Shown here piece after piece: positions 27,230 to 39,500 of a DNA stretch of 64,000 nucleotides; within the stretch, counting starts at the first letter, position 1; the number at the start of each line of letters is the position of its first letter. The notes under the pieces are model-generated. The model did not search any database and had not been told where the DNA came from. It saw only the letters and a program-made list of their open reading frames with translations. The translations under genes and the position numbers were made by a program. This DNA comes from Tetraselmis striata (lineage: Eukaryota > Chlorophyta > Chlorodendrophyceae > Chlorodendrales > Chlorodendraceae). Location of the stretch: NCBI GenBank assembly GCA_006384855.1, contig VCJN01001437.1:37742-101741 (forward strand), written 5' to 3'.

Positions 27230-27953
27230 TTGACCGGGACCGCTCGGGAGTCGGCGACTTGACCCTTGAGACGAGTGGGCTACGCCCAGCGGACCGCTCG
27301 CGGCCGTCAGATTTGACGCTGGCGGGGTGGGGGGGCTTGGCGTGCGATTACATGATCGACTTCGCGTGCGTGTCCTCCACGACCCCCACTTGGGGCAACG
27401 ACCCCCGCTGGTGTACCCGGGGGATCGCGGCGACCGAGGCGGAGTAGGGTGAGTTTGCGGCGGACCGGGCGTCTTCCGCCCCAGTGCACGGTATTCACCG
27501 GTACTACCCTTTTGTGGTTGAGGACCATGGCCGCCTCGGAAAATTCGCTGTGACTGTGGTCTACATCTTCACGGTGTTGCTTGCTGTGCGCAACTACTCT
27601 TGCGGTCCTTCCGCCCCGACTTAATGCTTCCTTCGCGGTCAGTCCATCCGGGCTCTTCGGAATTTTGTCGCCAACTGGTCTGCTGAGTTCCGCCATCACC
27701 TATCGCGCACGCGGCGGGGGTTGTTGCAGCGAGTCTCTGCTTGCGTGCATGGTACCTTGGGCGGCATTCTCTCTGCCTGAGTGTAGACGGCAAAGTCTGA
27801 TGCGTCTGCCCGTGCTCATTCCGCACCCTCTTTTGGTGCTGCTTCCACCTCGCAATTGCCGTAGTGGACATTTCATATTACCTTTTTGTGTCATTTCCTG
27901 ATTGTCTTTTGCAGCTAGCTCATGTAATTACTATATATTTTGTCATACATATT
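27230..27953 (+). mobile_element. LINE family A, 5'-truncated insertion with TSD
   Basis: Copy of the last two-fifths of the LINE A frame seen at 14210-15487 on the other strand (TLETSGLRPADRSRPSDLT, CDYMIDFACVSSTTPTW, RYYPFVVEDHGRLGK). The frame is broken by at least two stop codons (near 27445 and 27620). The copy is flanked by an 11-bp direct repeat, ttaagggtagc, at 27219-27229 and 27954-27964, which is read as the target-site duplication. Abrupt 5' truncation and a retained 3' end are typical of LINE insertion. Confidence 0.75.
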
Positions 27954-27964
27954 TTAAGGGTAGC

Positions 27965-28932
27965 GTACAATACGAGTATGTATCCGGCACCTGAGGATGA
28001 TGGTGGCGCCGCATGGGTAGGGGTTGCTGGGTTCCGCTTTGTCGCCACTGCAGGGTGGCAATACATGTTCCCGCGCGCCATCAGCACCACCACGCCTCGT
28101 CCAAGTACCGGTTCACGAGCATAGCAGCAGGCACCCAAGCCCGGGAAGGCAGGCACGGCCTGAGGAGCGGGTGCTCAGTCCAGCACGAAGCGTGTCCATC
28201 ACCCGGGGCAGCTGCGAACATGTCCCACTCGCCACGTCGCCCGCATCACCGGAGTACAGGAACCAGGCGCCTTCGCCGAAGCTGGCAGCTTCTGCAGTCC
28301 TTTCCTCGTGCCGCACGAGGGGGCACGGCTCCGCATGTCGCCGGCAGATCCCCATCGTGGACGGAGCTGGGGCAATGCGCGCCACGTGCCCGGCTGCTTG
28401 CGGCATGCTCGGCGCGGAGGGCGTGGGCGGGGCACAGGGGGCTTCCCGGGAGCCGTCCTGGCGCCTGCGGGGAGAGGGTTCCGACTGCATGCCTTCCCGA
28501 TCTTTTGATATCCAAGCTATAAAGCAGTGGGAAAAGGACCCCGAAAACGCATCTACCCAGCCACACCACCTGGCGCAGAGCCGAGCAGCAGGCTAAGCGC
28601 CCGATACAAGCCCCCCCCCCCCCCCCCTCCGGCTCTGGCCCGCCCGTTCTCCTCTCGCTTTAAGCAGAAGGAAAGCCCTAACGCCTCAGGAAGCAGGGCC
28701 AGCGCCGTGCAGGCTGATGCAATGCGATCGATTCACAATATACACAAGGATACCCGGGGACACCACACAGCTGGTGATAAGGCGGCTGACAGGAGGCCAC
28801 CATCCGGCCGCAATCTTGAGAGTTATTGGTAAGGAGTTCCGGGAGTAGAGGCAAAGGGGGCACGGGAGGGGGGAGGGGGGGGGGGGGGGGGGGGGGGCAA
28901 TGGGGGGAGTCTAGTATGCTGCTGCTGCGGTG
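27965..28932. other. 3' flank of the RhoGAP-like gene
   Basis: Contains a C-run at about 28611-28627 and a G-run at about 28870-28897. The open frames at 28024-28596 (+) and 28490-28113 (-) look like GC-rich chance frames and are not called. Confidence 0.35.
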
Positions 28933-31610
28933 TCATGTGCTCGGCGAGTCGATCAGGTGCTGCAGCACGTTTGCGATGCTGCTCAGCTCGTCGCTGTTCA
29001 TCGGCTGCAGGGAGGGGCAGAGCCGGCCGATGGGGGTGCGTTCAGCGGCTGTCTAGGTGTGTTGTGCCACATGCATGTGCCCACCTGCAAGGGAGAGGGA
29101 ACAAAGGAGGGTGGGTTGGGGGCAGAGGGGGGGGGGGGGGGGGGGGGCAGCGGGGCCTCACCAGGCTGGCGGCAGGCGGTGTCTGCGAGCCATCTACGCC
29201 CGGCTCCTGCAAAGCCCCAGCCGGCAATGCTCAGACTCTGGGCGCACTGGCCCATCCTCGGCGGAGTACCAGACTTCGACATGGATATAAAAATGGCGGA
29301 CAAGAGGCAGGTGGCGGGGAAACTATGCCGTGACATTAATCGGCTTTCCGGGTCCGGAAAAGAGACGAATTGATCCTCATGGTGCACTCTAAGACATTTC
29401 AGATAAGTACAGCTTTTTTATCTCATTGTGGGCAGGGTGAAAAACGGACCAGCGAGGTCGACCCCAAAGCGGGGATGCTGTACCTTGCGGCCCTGCAGGG
29501 GCGGGTGCCACATCATGCAGGGCGCCAGCTCGGCCGCGATCGCCGCAGAGGTCATCCCGTTGATGGCCGAGCCGTCCGCCACCCGGCGCGCCGCCTCCAG
29601 CAGCAGCGTGAGCGAGTTGTAGTTGGCGGGCGGCAGCTGCTGCAGCAGCGCGCGCGCCTGCGGCGTGTTGTGCCCCGCCATGATGAACTCGTTGAAGAGC
29701 TTGAAGGTCAGCAGCGGCTCCGGCAGCGAGGTGAGGTACTTCTTCATCACGCCCGCCGCCGTGTTGGGGGTCGTGCCCTTCGGGATGACCACCACGCCGT
29801 TGCCTGCCGGCAGAGGCCGGCGGTGCGGCGATGGGCCGTCAGCATGTCGACACCATGTCAAAACCAACAAGCGCACCTGCAGGCATCCCTGCTACTTCCG
29901 GCTACAGGGTCCGCTAATCGTCATCGGTTTCACCCCTCGCGAAGAAGGAGAAACAGTGTGTTGTTTGGCATCGATCACAATACACATCGAATACAGCAGA
30001 GAATGCCGGGCTGAATGGGGCGAAATGGTGTGTTGTGTGTTGCGACCCGCAAGGCCAATCCGATGCTGTTATGGCATCGCTAACGGTTGTGCCCAAGGTC
30101 CGAGCTCGTGGGGTTGGCACAACATAGGTGCGCACGATAAGTGCCCATGCTGCGTTGTGAGACCGGCCGCTGACGCCGCGTAAACAGCGCTGGAGTTGAT
30201 CATGCGCGCCAAGCCTTGCGCATGCCACACGTCATGACACGAGTGGTTCGTTACCATGACATACCGTACAATTGAATACGGTGTACATGGCCAAAAATGA
30301 TGCATTGCTCGGGACGATAGCGTCGGAATATTCGCGATGTGTTCATTTCAAGAGGTTTCTCCGTTTCAACAGGTTTTTCCTCTTGGGGGGGGGGGGGGGG
30401 GGGGGGCAAAAACGTTATCTATCCGCGGACCGTTTCTGTTTGTCCGGTAAGCAGTGATATGATTTCATGCTGCTACCATGCCAATGGGGCGTGCAAGACC
30501 TGGGCACCAAGGCACCGCCCGCGGACAAGCAATGCGCTTAAGGCACACCTTATGCCATTAGTGCGTAAGTAATGTGCACCTTGGCGTGCGTGTTTGCTTT
30601 TGCCGCAAATAAACAACTCATGCCATACCGTACAAACACAAGTGGTCCGCGGATACCTAACGGTTTTGACCCCCACGCGGGGCGGAAAATTTGATTAAAA
30701 CGAAGAAATAATTTAGAATAAAGCACGAATACATCACGAATAACATGGCGCGAAGATGCTAAAAAAAGCTTATTCTTTGGCCTCGCAAACCGTATTTAGG
30801 GTTTATTGTTTATTTAGGGTTTAATTGTACGGTATGCCATGGCGTGTTTATGTTATGGCATGAGGACCCCCAGCAGGGCTTGTGCACAACCCTGGCATCC
30901 CTTAGGGGTTCAGGAACCCCACATGTGGCCCCTGTTGAGGGAGGGGCGCAGCATCGCCCAGGTGGGTGCGGAGCCACCCGCCAGGCTCACCTTGTACCAG
31001 GAGGCTGTACAGCATGTCCACCAGGTCCGCCGGGCCGTCGTCCTTGAAGATCCCGTGCTGCGCAGCGGCCGGCGTGGCGCGCAGTCAGTGCCGCCGCAGT
31101 CAGTCAGTCAGTCCGCCTTGGCCGAGGGGTATGGGGCGGGGACACAAGAGGCACAGGGGGGCCACCGCGGGAAGAGGAGGGGGGGGGGGGGGGGGGGGGG
31201 GGTGCCAGCCGGGCGCACCTGCTCCAGGTTGCCCGCCGAGATGAAGTTGCAGCAGACCAGCAGCAGGCGTGGGCAGGGCGTGGCCTGTACCTCCTGCCTG
31301 CACCGCACCTGGCGGGGATGGCAGAAGCTCGCCGTTATGGATTGCCTCGGAGGCGTAGGCCCGGCCCCGGTAGGAAGGGGAGGGGGGGGGGGGGGGGGGG
31401 TAATGCGGGCGGCACCTCCAGCTCCTCCTTGGACAGCCCGATGCGCTTCATGGTGGCGCTGGCCTGCCTCTTCAAGAAGGTGCCGCCCTCCGTGGCCTTG
31501 GTGCCCACGGTGGCCATGGTCCTGCCGCGGCCAGGCAGCGCCCGCCATGCCCCCATTTTTAGGCCAGCGCGCCATGGAGGCCGTCACAGCCCTTTACCCC
31601 ATTCCAGTGC

Positions 31611-31654
<44 letters not shown>

Positions 31655-32031
31655 ATAGTAGTCTGTGTGTGCCCAAGCATGCACCCTACACACAAACCCC
31701 CACTCACACCCGCCCGCCAGCCCTGGTTGGTTCTATCGCGGCATGGCTCACTTGGTGGTCCCGGTCTTCACATTCTCCCAGGCCTCCTTCTCTTTGGTCC
31801 AGTCCTTCTGCTTGATGGTGTCGCCTGAGCATCACGACACCAAGCTCGACCCCCTGAGCGCCCGCCAGCGTGCCCCCCCGCCCTCTCCCCCCAATGTGCT
31901 GCCCGGCCGCACCCAGCCCAAGCCCAAGACGCACCTGTGTTCTTCGCCACCTCCCCGATCTTATCTCCCGTCGTCTTGGCCACCTCCCCCACCTTGCTCG
32001 CCGCGTCCTTTGCCCACTGGAAGCTCATCAT
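28933..32031 (-). CDS. RhoGAP-like protein, At5g61530 type
   Basis: Seven exons, 32031-31935, 31824-31752, 31521-31416, 31308-31219, 31057-30991, 29803-29484 and 29004-28933, join in phase to 274 residues. The N-terminus (MMSFQWAKDAASKVGEVAKT) is an amphipathic repeat. A segment with GTFLKRQASATMKRIG follows. The RhoGAP fold comprises RLLLVCCNFISAGNLEQHG, IFKDDGPADLVDML, KGTTPNTAAGVMKKYL, SLPEPLLTFKLFNEFI, NYNSLTLLLEAARRV and the tail LSSIANVLQHLIDSPST. Order and sequence match Arabidopsis At5g61530. As in that protein, Lys stands where classical RhoGAPs have the catalytic Arg (G-[IL]-F-K), so GAP activity is uncertain. It is shorter at the C-terminus than the plant protein. The 1.2-kb intron 5 carries a G-run foldback element. 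Confidence 0.88.
30250..30842. mobile_element. foldback element with internal G-run, RhoGAP intron
   Basis: A ~50-bp arm at about 30386-30450 (G-run, then caaaaacgttatc, then atccgcggaccgttt, then tgtttgt) recurs inverted at about 30610-30680. A shorter outer pair (cataccgtacaatt near 30260 and attgtacggtatg near 30825) encloses it. A single arm of the same sequence is at about 43905-44005 in a PCYA intron, also beginning with a G-run. Confidence 0.65.
31611..31652 (+). repeat. (GT)n microsatellite
   Basis: About 20 GT units in a RhoGAP-like gene intron (31522-31751). Confidence 0.95.
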
Positions 32032-34180
32032 GGCGCGCGAGCGCAACGCGCCGCCAGCTGCAACGGATGAGGCCGAGCACAGGGTCGCAGGTTAGGCCCC
32101 CCCCCCCCCCCCCCCCTTCCCTTGCTTCTTGGCTGCCGACACTCGCACACCCACAGAACCACCCGCCCTTTCCCGAGAGGCAGCCCCGACATGACCCTTG
32201 GCCGCGCAAGTCTCAAAGCCCTGCAGAGGTTCGACATCCAGGACAGCTGGAGGACATCAGCAACGGATCCCAGTGCACGGGGACGGGCACTTGGGCGTGA
32301 CCATCTTCACAGTCAAGGCATTGCCGAGACGGCCCCCGCGCAGACAGTGGGGAACTCCAGAGTTTCTATGTGCCATGATATGCTGATAGTAAGTCTTACA
32401 CAAAAAATATCAGACTCTACCAACACTTATCCGACGAGACCGAGCGCCTTCACGGCCCATCCTCCATGACACTGTTTTGGCTAGTACATGTGTAATGAAC
32501 GAACTTTTTCGTTCACTGCTGCGGGATGTAGGAGGGGCCCGGTGCAAGGAGGCCTCACCTCGCGGTTTGGTGGCGGTAGTAGTGCCGGCCGCAACTCCCG
32601 CCGCAGCAAATGCTGGATATGTTTACAGGGGGTAGCGAGGTAGGCAGAGCGGTCAGCCCCTGCATGTCTTCCCTTCCACGAGTCAATAAATCAAAATATA
32701 AACAATTAAATACCGCACAGCGGCTGCTCGCCTGCCCCCCGCGGCCGATTTACACCCCTTCCCCCGCCCCACCTTCCGTTCGTCGCTGCGCAGATGGATA
32801 GGCGAGCTGAGCAGACCCTACGATACGACGGTACCAGTAGCAGCCTGAGCACCCCCCCTTCCCCGGCCGCGCCAAGGACCGCCCGTCAGTGTGCCACCAC
32901 GGGCATACTTTCGTAGGGTTCCCGGAGTATCCCGTACCATGTACGAATAACTTCTACTAATCGTGCAAAGAGCAGGCGGGCCGCACCGAGTCCACACCGC
33001 GAGGCTGCGCGTTTGCTCCGCTGCACCGTGGATGCAGCTTTGGTAGAGGTGGCGAGGAGAGGTCGACGGATTCAAAGCGGGGATGAGTAGGCAAGTGCCT
33101 CAAGTCAAGGAGTTCCGCGGTGGTTGGTTCCGCGGCTGTGCGAGACAGCCACGGGCTCTGATGGTGACGAGCACTGGTCCGCACCCTCGTCGACGCCGTA
33201 CGCCCACATGATACGGGATCAATACGCATTCACATATTTGCCGCCCTGCCAGGGCCCTGCGTCAACCAGTGGATTATACCGCCGGGCATACTTAAAATAG
33301 CCACTAATATCGTCATTTCTACCGCCATATAATAGCCACTAATATATGCGGAATCGGGATCGCGGGGACATTTGCAGTTTAAAATATGGTTATGCTAAAT
33401 TTTTAAAACATTTGCTGATATAGCGACATATATAATGCAATGCAAATAGAGCGAACGGCGTCAGTCTGCGAATGCAGATAGAGCGACCAAGCATGTATGA
33501 TTAATTACATAAGGGCTTTCTACCAAGCATGTATGATCTGGGCCTATTTACGAAGGGGTACCCGTATATATCAAATTGATCGGTCACCCCGGGCTACGGC
33601 ATCGCCCCCTTGGACTGGTTCGAATGCGGATGATGATACCCTGTATTGTTTGTGCAGTAGATGTGCGAAACAAATCTGACGCGAAGCGCCAGGCACTGAC
33701 TGACCTACAGTCCTACAGGGCGACTACTGGGACACCTCCCTTACCTGTGCGCACGACCCCGGTATTTCCCGCTAGGGGACGAACATCCGCCTGCAGGGGC
33801 TGTTTCTCGATGGCCACCGGTTGCAGGTCCTCTTCCACCTCCTGATGTAGAGGCTCAGCGCGGCTCGGCGATTCGACGGAGACCACGACGCTCACCGTCT
33901 CACCGCTGACCAGAAGCGACGACTTCACCGGCGGTTCGCGTCGCGGAGCTTCGCAGCGCGGCGTCCACTCCATGTCTTGCGCAATAGCCGCATTCATACC
34001 GGTGATGGTGTGCGACATGGGATGTTTGGAGTGTGCTGCAGGTCTCTGGCTCAGTACGGTGCATTGGCGGAGCTGTCCTGGCGAAAGGATTGTGGGCACG
34101 GGTGAGGTTTCGCGTCAGCTGTTATTCCACCTCAGCACGAATACTGGTAAGGATTACCAGCAAATTTATCACTTACCCCT
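32032..34180. promoter_or_regulatory. upstream region of the RhoGAP-like gene and spacer
   Basis: 5' flank of the RhoGAP-like gene with a C-run at about 32097-32116. A minus-strand frame at 34099-33713 (128 residues, protein-like but unrecognised) may be a repeat fragment. No gene is called. Confidence 0.3.
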
Positions 34181-34184
34181 AATG

Positions 34185-34370
34185 CTTAATTAGTCTTGCG
34201 GAATGCCCCGGCAATCTACTGTATGACCATAACCGTAGCGTCGCCTACGGGTATCCCTATACCTAGGCCTTCCCGTGAGTCGGTCGCTGCCGAAGGAGCC
34301 GTCGTAGGAGAGAGGCTGCAAGGGTTTCACTGTTGGCAGTCCTGTCCCCGGGGGCGAAGAAAAATATCGG
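34185..34370 (+). mobile_element. LINE family B, 3' end fragment
   Basis: Shares the LINE B tail: tagtcttgcggaatgc, ctgcaagggtttcac and cctgtcccc, followed by an A-rich end. It is separate from the longer copy that starts about 400 bases on. A weak inverted match to the extreme tail lies near 34680-34720. Confidence 0.55.
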
Positions 34371-34769
34371 GTAGTCACTGCTAGCGAGCGACCCGGACCA
34401 GCGGCGACTACACGGGTAGAGGGTACAGGTACATGTTTACGGATATTGAATTTCAGTACTCGTATGCATATATATACCTAAACCTTATTATCAGATATCG
34501 CGAGTTGCTGCCGTCCGCGAGCGATTATATGGCGGCGGCTATTGCCTTGCTGCCGGAGTTGAGCTGAATGGCGGATTGTTGCTCACATTATGCAGCTCAG
34601 ATTTAAGGATTGATCCGTATATATTATGATCTGCGTCTAGCACATCTGCACATGTAATCATCCTTATATTATGATACGCCGCAGTTTTTTCGTCCCCGGC
34701 ACAGGACAGGACTGGCAATTGACGCTCCTGTAACTCTTGCATCACATGCAGCGCAGTGCTTCACGGCAG

Positions 34770-36235
34770 GTACCGATTGTAAATGAATGTAGGTAATTGG
34801 GTACGGTAACTAAGTCGGATTTAGGTATGCAACACATAGTAGACGACCGGGTTAAGAAGGGTAAACGCGCCATTGAGGCGCTCGATTCGGTATTTGTCGG
34901 TGGAAGGAGCATAATCCCCATTTTAAAATGTGCGCGTGTCCGTCTTTAAAACCGATGTACTGCCGGTTTTGACTTACGGGTGTGAAGTATGGGGCATGGA
35001 TATAACTAGCGGCGCAATAAATTACAAACCGTACTCAATCGATGATTGCGGTGCCTCAATGGGGTTGGTAAAAACTTCCCTAGGGAGGCCACTGCACCGA
35101 TGATGCGGGAATTGGATATTGCGCCCATATTGCGCCCAGGCTACGGCCGCCGCGGCAGGGACTCGGGCGTTCCTTAAAGCATCCGACTTGAATACATGTG
35201 TGACCCATTTAGTATATCAACCAAGCCGGGCGCGCCGTAACACGTTGACGTCGGGGATTGTGCGGTGGTTAGATCGACTAGCTAGGGCGAACGTAAGGCT
35301 AATAGTTGAGGGGGCGCACCTTCCACTTGAGTGGAGGTCACTAGCCGCGCGCGACATGCCGCTTAACTAGTAAAGGCATCGGTTTTGGCGCGTTACCAAT
35401 CGTCGGCATCGTTAACACGCACAAAATCTGGGGTATATGTGCTTAGGCGTCTTATGCGTCAAACCCGTTGCCACAGTACGGTGCTGTGGGTGTCCCCGCG
35501 GGGGTTGTGGCCGGGTTGCACATTATGATACAATTACTACGCACCCGAGTATTTCACACTGCCCGCCAATTGGCCCGGATTCGTGTCATGCCTGAGCGGT
35601 TCCTTGAACACTGCCATGCATGCGGAGGAGGTGAATCTGAGACGATCGAACATATGTCGGTGGAGTGCCCGCGCAGTGTGCGTGGGGGTATGATCACCGT
35701 CATAATTTTGGGTTGTTAGTTCCGGAGTTTAGGGATCTTTAATTAGTAGCCAAGTTTTTGCCTGAGGACTTAACTGCCCTTATTTTGGGCGGGGTCCCCC
35801 CCCCCCCCCCCCCCGCCCCCCTCCCTTCACGGCGCCTAGGATTTTACTGGGAATGGGAAAATTTTCCAGCTATGGCGTCGGGCCTTCCCTCACATTGTTT
35901 TTTTGTTGCACATGTATTGCACTCCCGAAATGCTTTGCTCTGCGGGATGATTGGGGCTTGCCCCAACTCGCATTACTCGAATGGGCCGACGCCCAAACGG
36001 CTAGGGCGGACCTTTCGTGGACAGTGCCGGGTATTTCATGGCAGTGTTTAGACGGTGATCCAACAGTGTTGGAAATTCCGTCACAGGCCTCCAATTAGAA
36101 TGCTTCGGCAATTTGCTTCATGACTATAACCCAGTGTCCCCCACCCAGGGCTTTCGTATCTGGTTCGCTGGCCTAGACGGACGATGAACCCTAGACGGCC
36201 GTCGTAGAGACGCTGCGAGGGTTTCACAGGGCTTT
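34770..36235 (+). mobile_element. LINE family B, C-terminal half plus 3' UTR
   Basis: Fragments of a LINE ORF in several frames: KKGKRAIEALDSVFVGGR, CVSVFKTDVLPVLTYGCEVW, RAFLKASDLN, RWLDRLARANVRL and the zinc-knuckle CHACGGGESETIEHMSVECP (CCHC, about 35610-35670). A final segment, GFYWEWENFPAMASG, is followed by the shared 3' tail. The reading frame is broken several times. It lies about 350 bases upstream of the At2g34460-like gene start. Confidence 0.75.
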
Positions 36236-36594
36236 ACACAATGGCGCAACACGGTACATCGAAGACCGGTGATGGTACGGCGCGCGCTGACGACCGCGAG
36301 CGATTACGCTACGTAGCTCTCCATGGGTACCGTGTCGTCCGGACGAGTACGGTAGTATACGGTACTACATGCGCGCCAAGGACGACGGCGATCCACCATT
36401 ACAAGTCCGCGACAGCAGCTCGCACTCTCATCGCAACAGCCACCCTCACAGCTTTACACCGCCCACGCAGGGCTGCCCACTTCCCACACAGCCACGGCAA
36501 ACATCCCACCGGTGGTCACCTAGCAGTGCGCGACGCAGCTGTTTTTTTGTCGGTAGTGAGCGGACAGCACGTGACCATAGGCAGAGCCGCCCAG

Positions 36595-39500
36595 ATGGCG
36601 CGCCTCCACCTCGCTGCCCGCCCGAGTTGCGCTCAGCCGCCCTTCTCGCGCATCTCCGCGTCGCCCACTACACCCGCACTGTCGAAGCGTGCGCCGATCG
36701 TCCTCCAAAACCTCCGTGCCAACAATCGACTGGGAGGCTATGGCGGCGTCAACTCGCGCGCGCGCGGGGCGGCGTCGCCGTTTGGTGTCGCTTCGGCGCT
36801 GTCCTCCGACGACGGTGAGACATATTTCCTAGTCGCTCGCTGATTGCGCAAGAAATGCCGCAAACGGATTTCTTTTGCCAGTGCCGCCCCGAGGGCGGAA
36901 GTTTAAATTTGAGGGAAGAGGGGCCGCTTACTGGATGATACGGTGCTCCGATCCGTGCTCTGCCCCCTCCTTTGACGTCACCATGTCCGCACCCCGATGC
37001 TGCCATGTGTTACCGCAGACTACACCCAACCGGAAGCGGAGCGCGAGGCAGCGCCCAGCTACGAGGGCATCACGGCGTTTGTCGCCGGCGCGTCCGGCAG
37101 GACCGGCAGGTGGGCGCAGCCGCCTCGCCCTGCCGCTTCACCGGACTGGCATACATGTGTCTGCTACATCGTCTGCTCCCTTTCAATGCCCCCCCCCCCC
37201 CCCCCCCCCCGGCGCGCGCCCCACTTTCCATTTTCCTCCATCACCTCCATCACGAGCTGGGTCGGCCGCGAGCGCAGCGCTGGCTCAGCGGTGACAATCG
37301 TAGCGGCTGTCGCTTCGGCAGGGAGATTGTGAAAGCTCTAGCGATGCGCGGCGTCAAGGTCCGGGCGCTGGCCCGCGACCCCGTGGCGGCGGTGAGTCCC
37401 ACCCAGCCGAGGTCGACGAGCCCGATGTTTATCATGCCAGACGTGCGGCGAGTGAAACGCCCCGTCGATGCCCATGCGCAGGCCAAGCTGCTGCCTGGGC
37501 TGGACCAGGGGGTGGAGGTCGTCCGCGGCGACGTCTTCAAATTCCAAACGCTGCCGGCGGCCATCGCCGGCAGGTACAGCGCTGCACCTTCATCTCCCTG
37601 CTGTTTACCGTCCATGTTGCCGGTCACTTTGACTATTTGACTAAGGCGAGGAGGGGAACAACTGCTTACCATTGGTCACCACCCAATTTCCCTTATCAAC
37701 TGGTGACTTAGCGACTTGGCGGACATTTTAAGTGCCCCCTCCCTCCCCCCCATCTATATTAACCCTACAGTTTAGTTGCTTTGAGCTTCCAACCGCCGAC
37801 GTGTCATGTCAACGCCCTTACATCAAAGGTTCATCTCCGCACCGGCACTTCTTTGCATCTTTGCTATTAATTACCCGGGCATTATCCCAGAATTGGGCAG
37901 CCCCGGGACGCCCACCAGCCGGTCTCCTCTCCTAACCATCCCTGAACACCCCCAGCCCGCTGCTCACAGTACCGGTCACGAACCCGGCCTCCTCACGCGT
38001 CGGGGTTGTGCCCTAGATGGCCCTAACTGCCACCTGTTGCCGCGCCCGCCGCGTCAGCAATGTCGTCCTGTGTGCGACCGGCAGCGCCAGCATCACCGAC
38101 CCGCTCGGCCCCTTCAGCGTGGACTACGAGGTGACCCCCCCCCCCCCCCCCCCCTCTCCAGTCCAATGAACTATACCCATTCGCTAAGGAAAAGAAACCC
38201 TTCCCCAATACCTTACGGCATAGCTCCCTTTATTTGTTCCTTCATCCCTCTCGCCGGCTTTCTCATGCCGCCGGCTTGATGGCACCCGGCACCGGGCGAT
38301 GGGCGCCGCCGCGAGTCAGGGGGTCAAGGACCCGGTCGAGCTTGCCCTCAGTCCTGCTCGTCCGCTGCTGCTGCGCGGCAAGCCTGCCCATCACCATCGT
38401 CCGTATGCCCGGTGATCTTGTGCAGCACACCAGTGCCGGGTCGCTCGACGCGCGGCAGCCGCTTGCCCACGCTCCTGGCCGAGGTCGCCGCCTGAGGGCG
38501 GCTTCCTGGGCCCCGTGCACGGCTGGATTTATTACAACCGCCGCCGTGCCAGGCTGCGCCGAGTATTTATTGTCCTGTCCCCCGTAGTGGGCGGGTCGCA
38601 CCATTATGGAAACACTATTTCTCCTTGAGCCCGGTGCGCGCCATCTCGGGTTTGAAACCCTAAAAATATAACCGGTAAACCCTCATGCGGTCCGCTCATT
38701 GACGGCAGGTGATAACGTAAAGCCTGCATTTGAAACCGTAAAACCTAAAACCCCCATACCCTCATGCGGTCCGCCCATTCACGGCAGGGCACCAAGAACC
38801 TGGTGGCGGCAGCAAAGATGGCAGGAGTGCAGCAGTTTGTCTACGTCAGCTCCATCGGTACGCCTCAACACGCGGCCACCACCGGCCCCTCAGTTGCCTC
38901 GCCATGCCATGCCTGGGGGCAGCGTTCTACAAGGCGAGCCCAATCACATGTTGCCGATGTATGGACCCGTGCGCGCAGGTGCGGACGACATCCTCTTCCC
39001 GCTCAACCTCGCCTGGGGGGTGCTCTTCTGGAAGAAGCGCGCCGAGGAAAACATCCAGCGCTCCGGCATCCGCTACACCATAGCGCGACCCGGTGGGACC
39101 CCCCCCCCCCCCCCCCCCCCCACCATCCAAAAAAACCCTAAACCCCCTGATCCTGAAACCCTAAACTCCCTAAACCCTACCCCTAAAACCCCCTCCCCCT
39201 CCCCTTCCCCTTTGCCAAAGCGCTGCCGTGACCGCTCCTTGGGCGCTCTGTCTACCAGCCGGTGCTATTTTGGATCCGCTGGGCTCACCGCGCGGTGCTC
39301 CCCCCCGCTGCGCCGCCTGGGCGGGCTCGGCACAGGAGGTCTCCTGGACGAGCCCCGCGGCGAGAAGGAGGGCAACGTGGTGATGAAGGGCGCGGATGCC
39401 TTTGGGCTGCCGCCCCGGGAGCAGCCGGGCAGCATCCTGCGCTCCCAGGTGCGGCGCGTGCGATACCCAATGTGATCTTGCACCTGTACATTGGGGGGGG

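Noticed and set aside
28024-28596. 190-codon frame downstream of the RhoGAP-like gene
   Set aside because: No family motif, overlapping equally long frames on the other strand, and a C-run in the middle of one frame.
30839-31828. 329-codon plus-strand frame
   Set aside because: Antisense to RhoGAP-like exons; contains G-run and GT microsatellite translations.
33713-34099. 128-codon minus-strand frame
   Set aside because: No family motif and flanked by LINE tails; left as unexplained.
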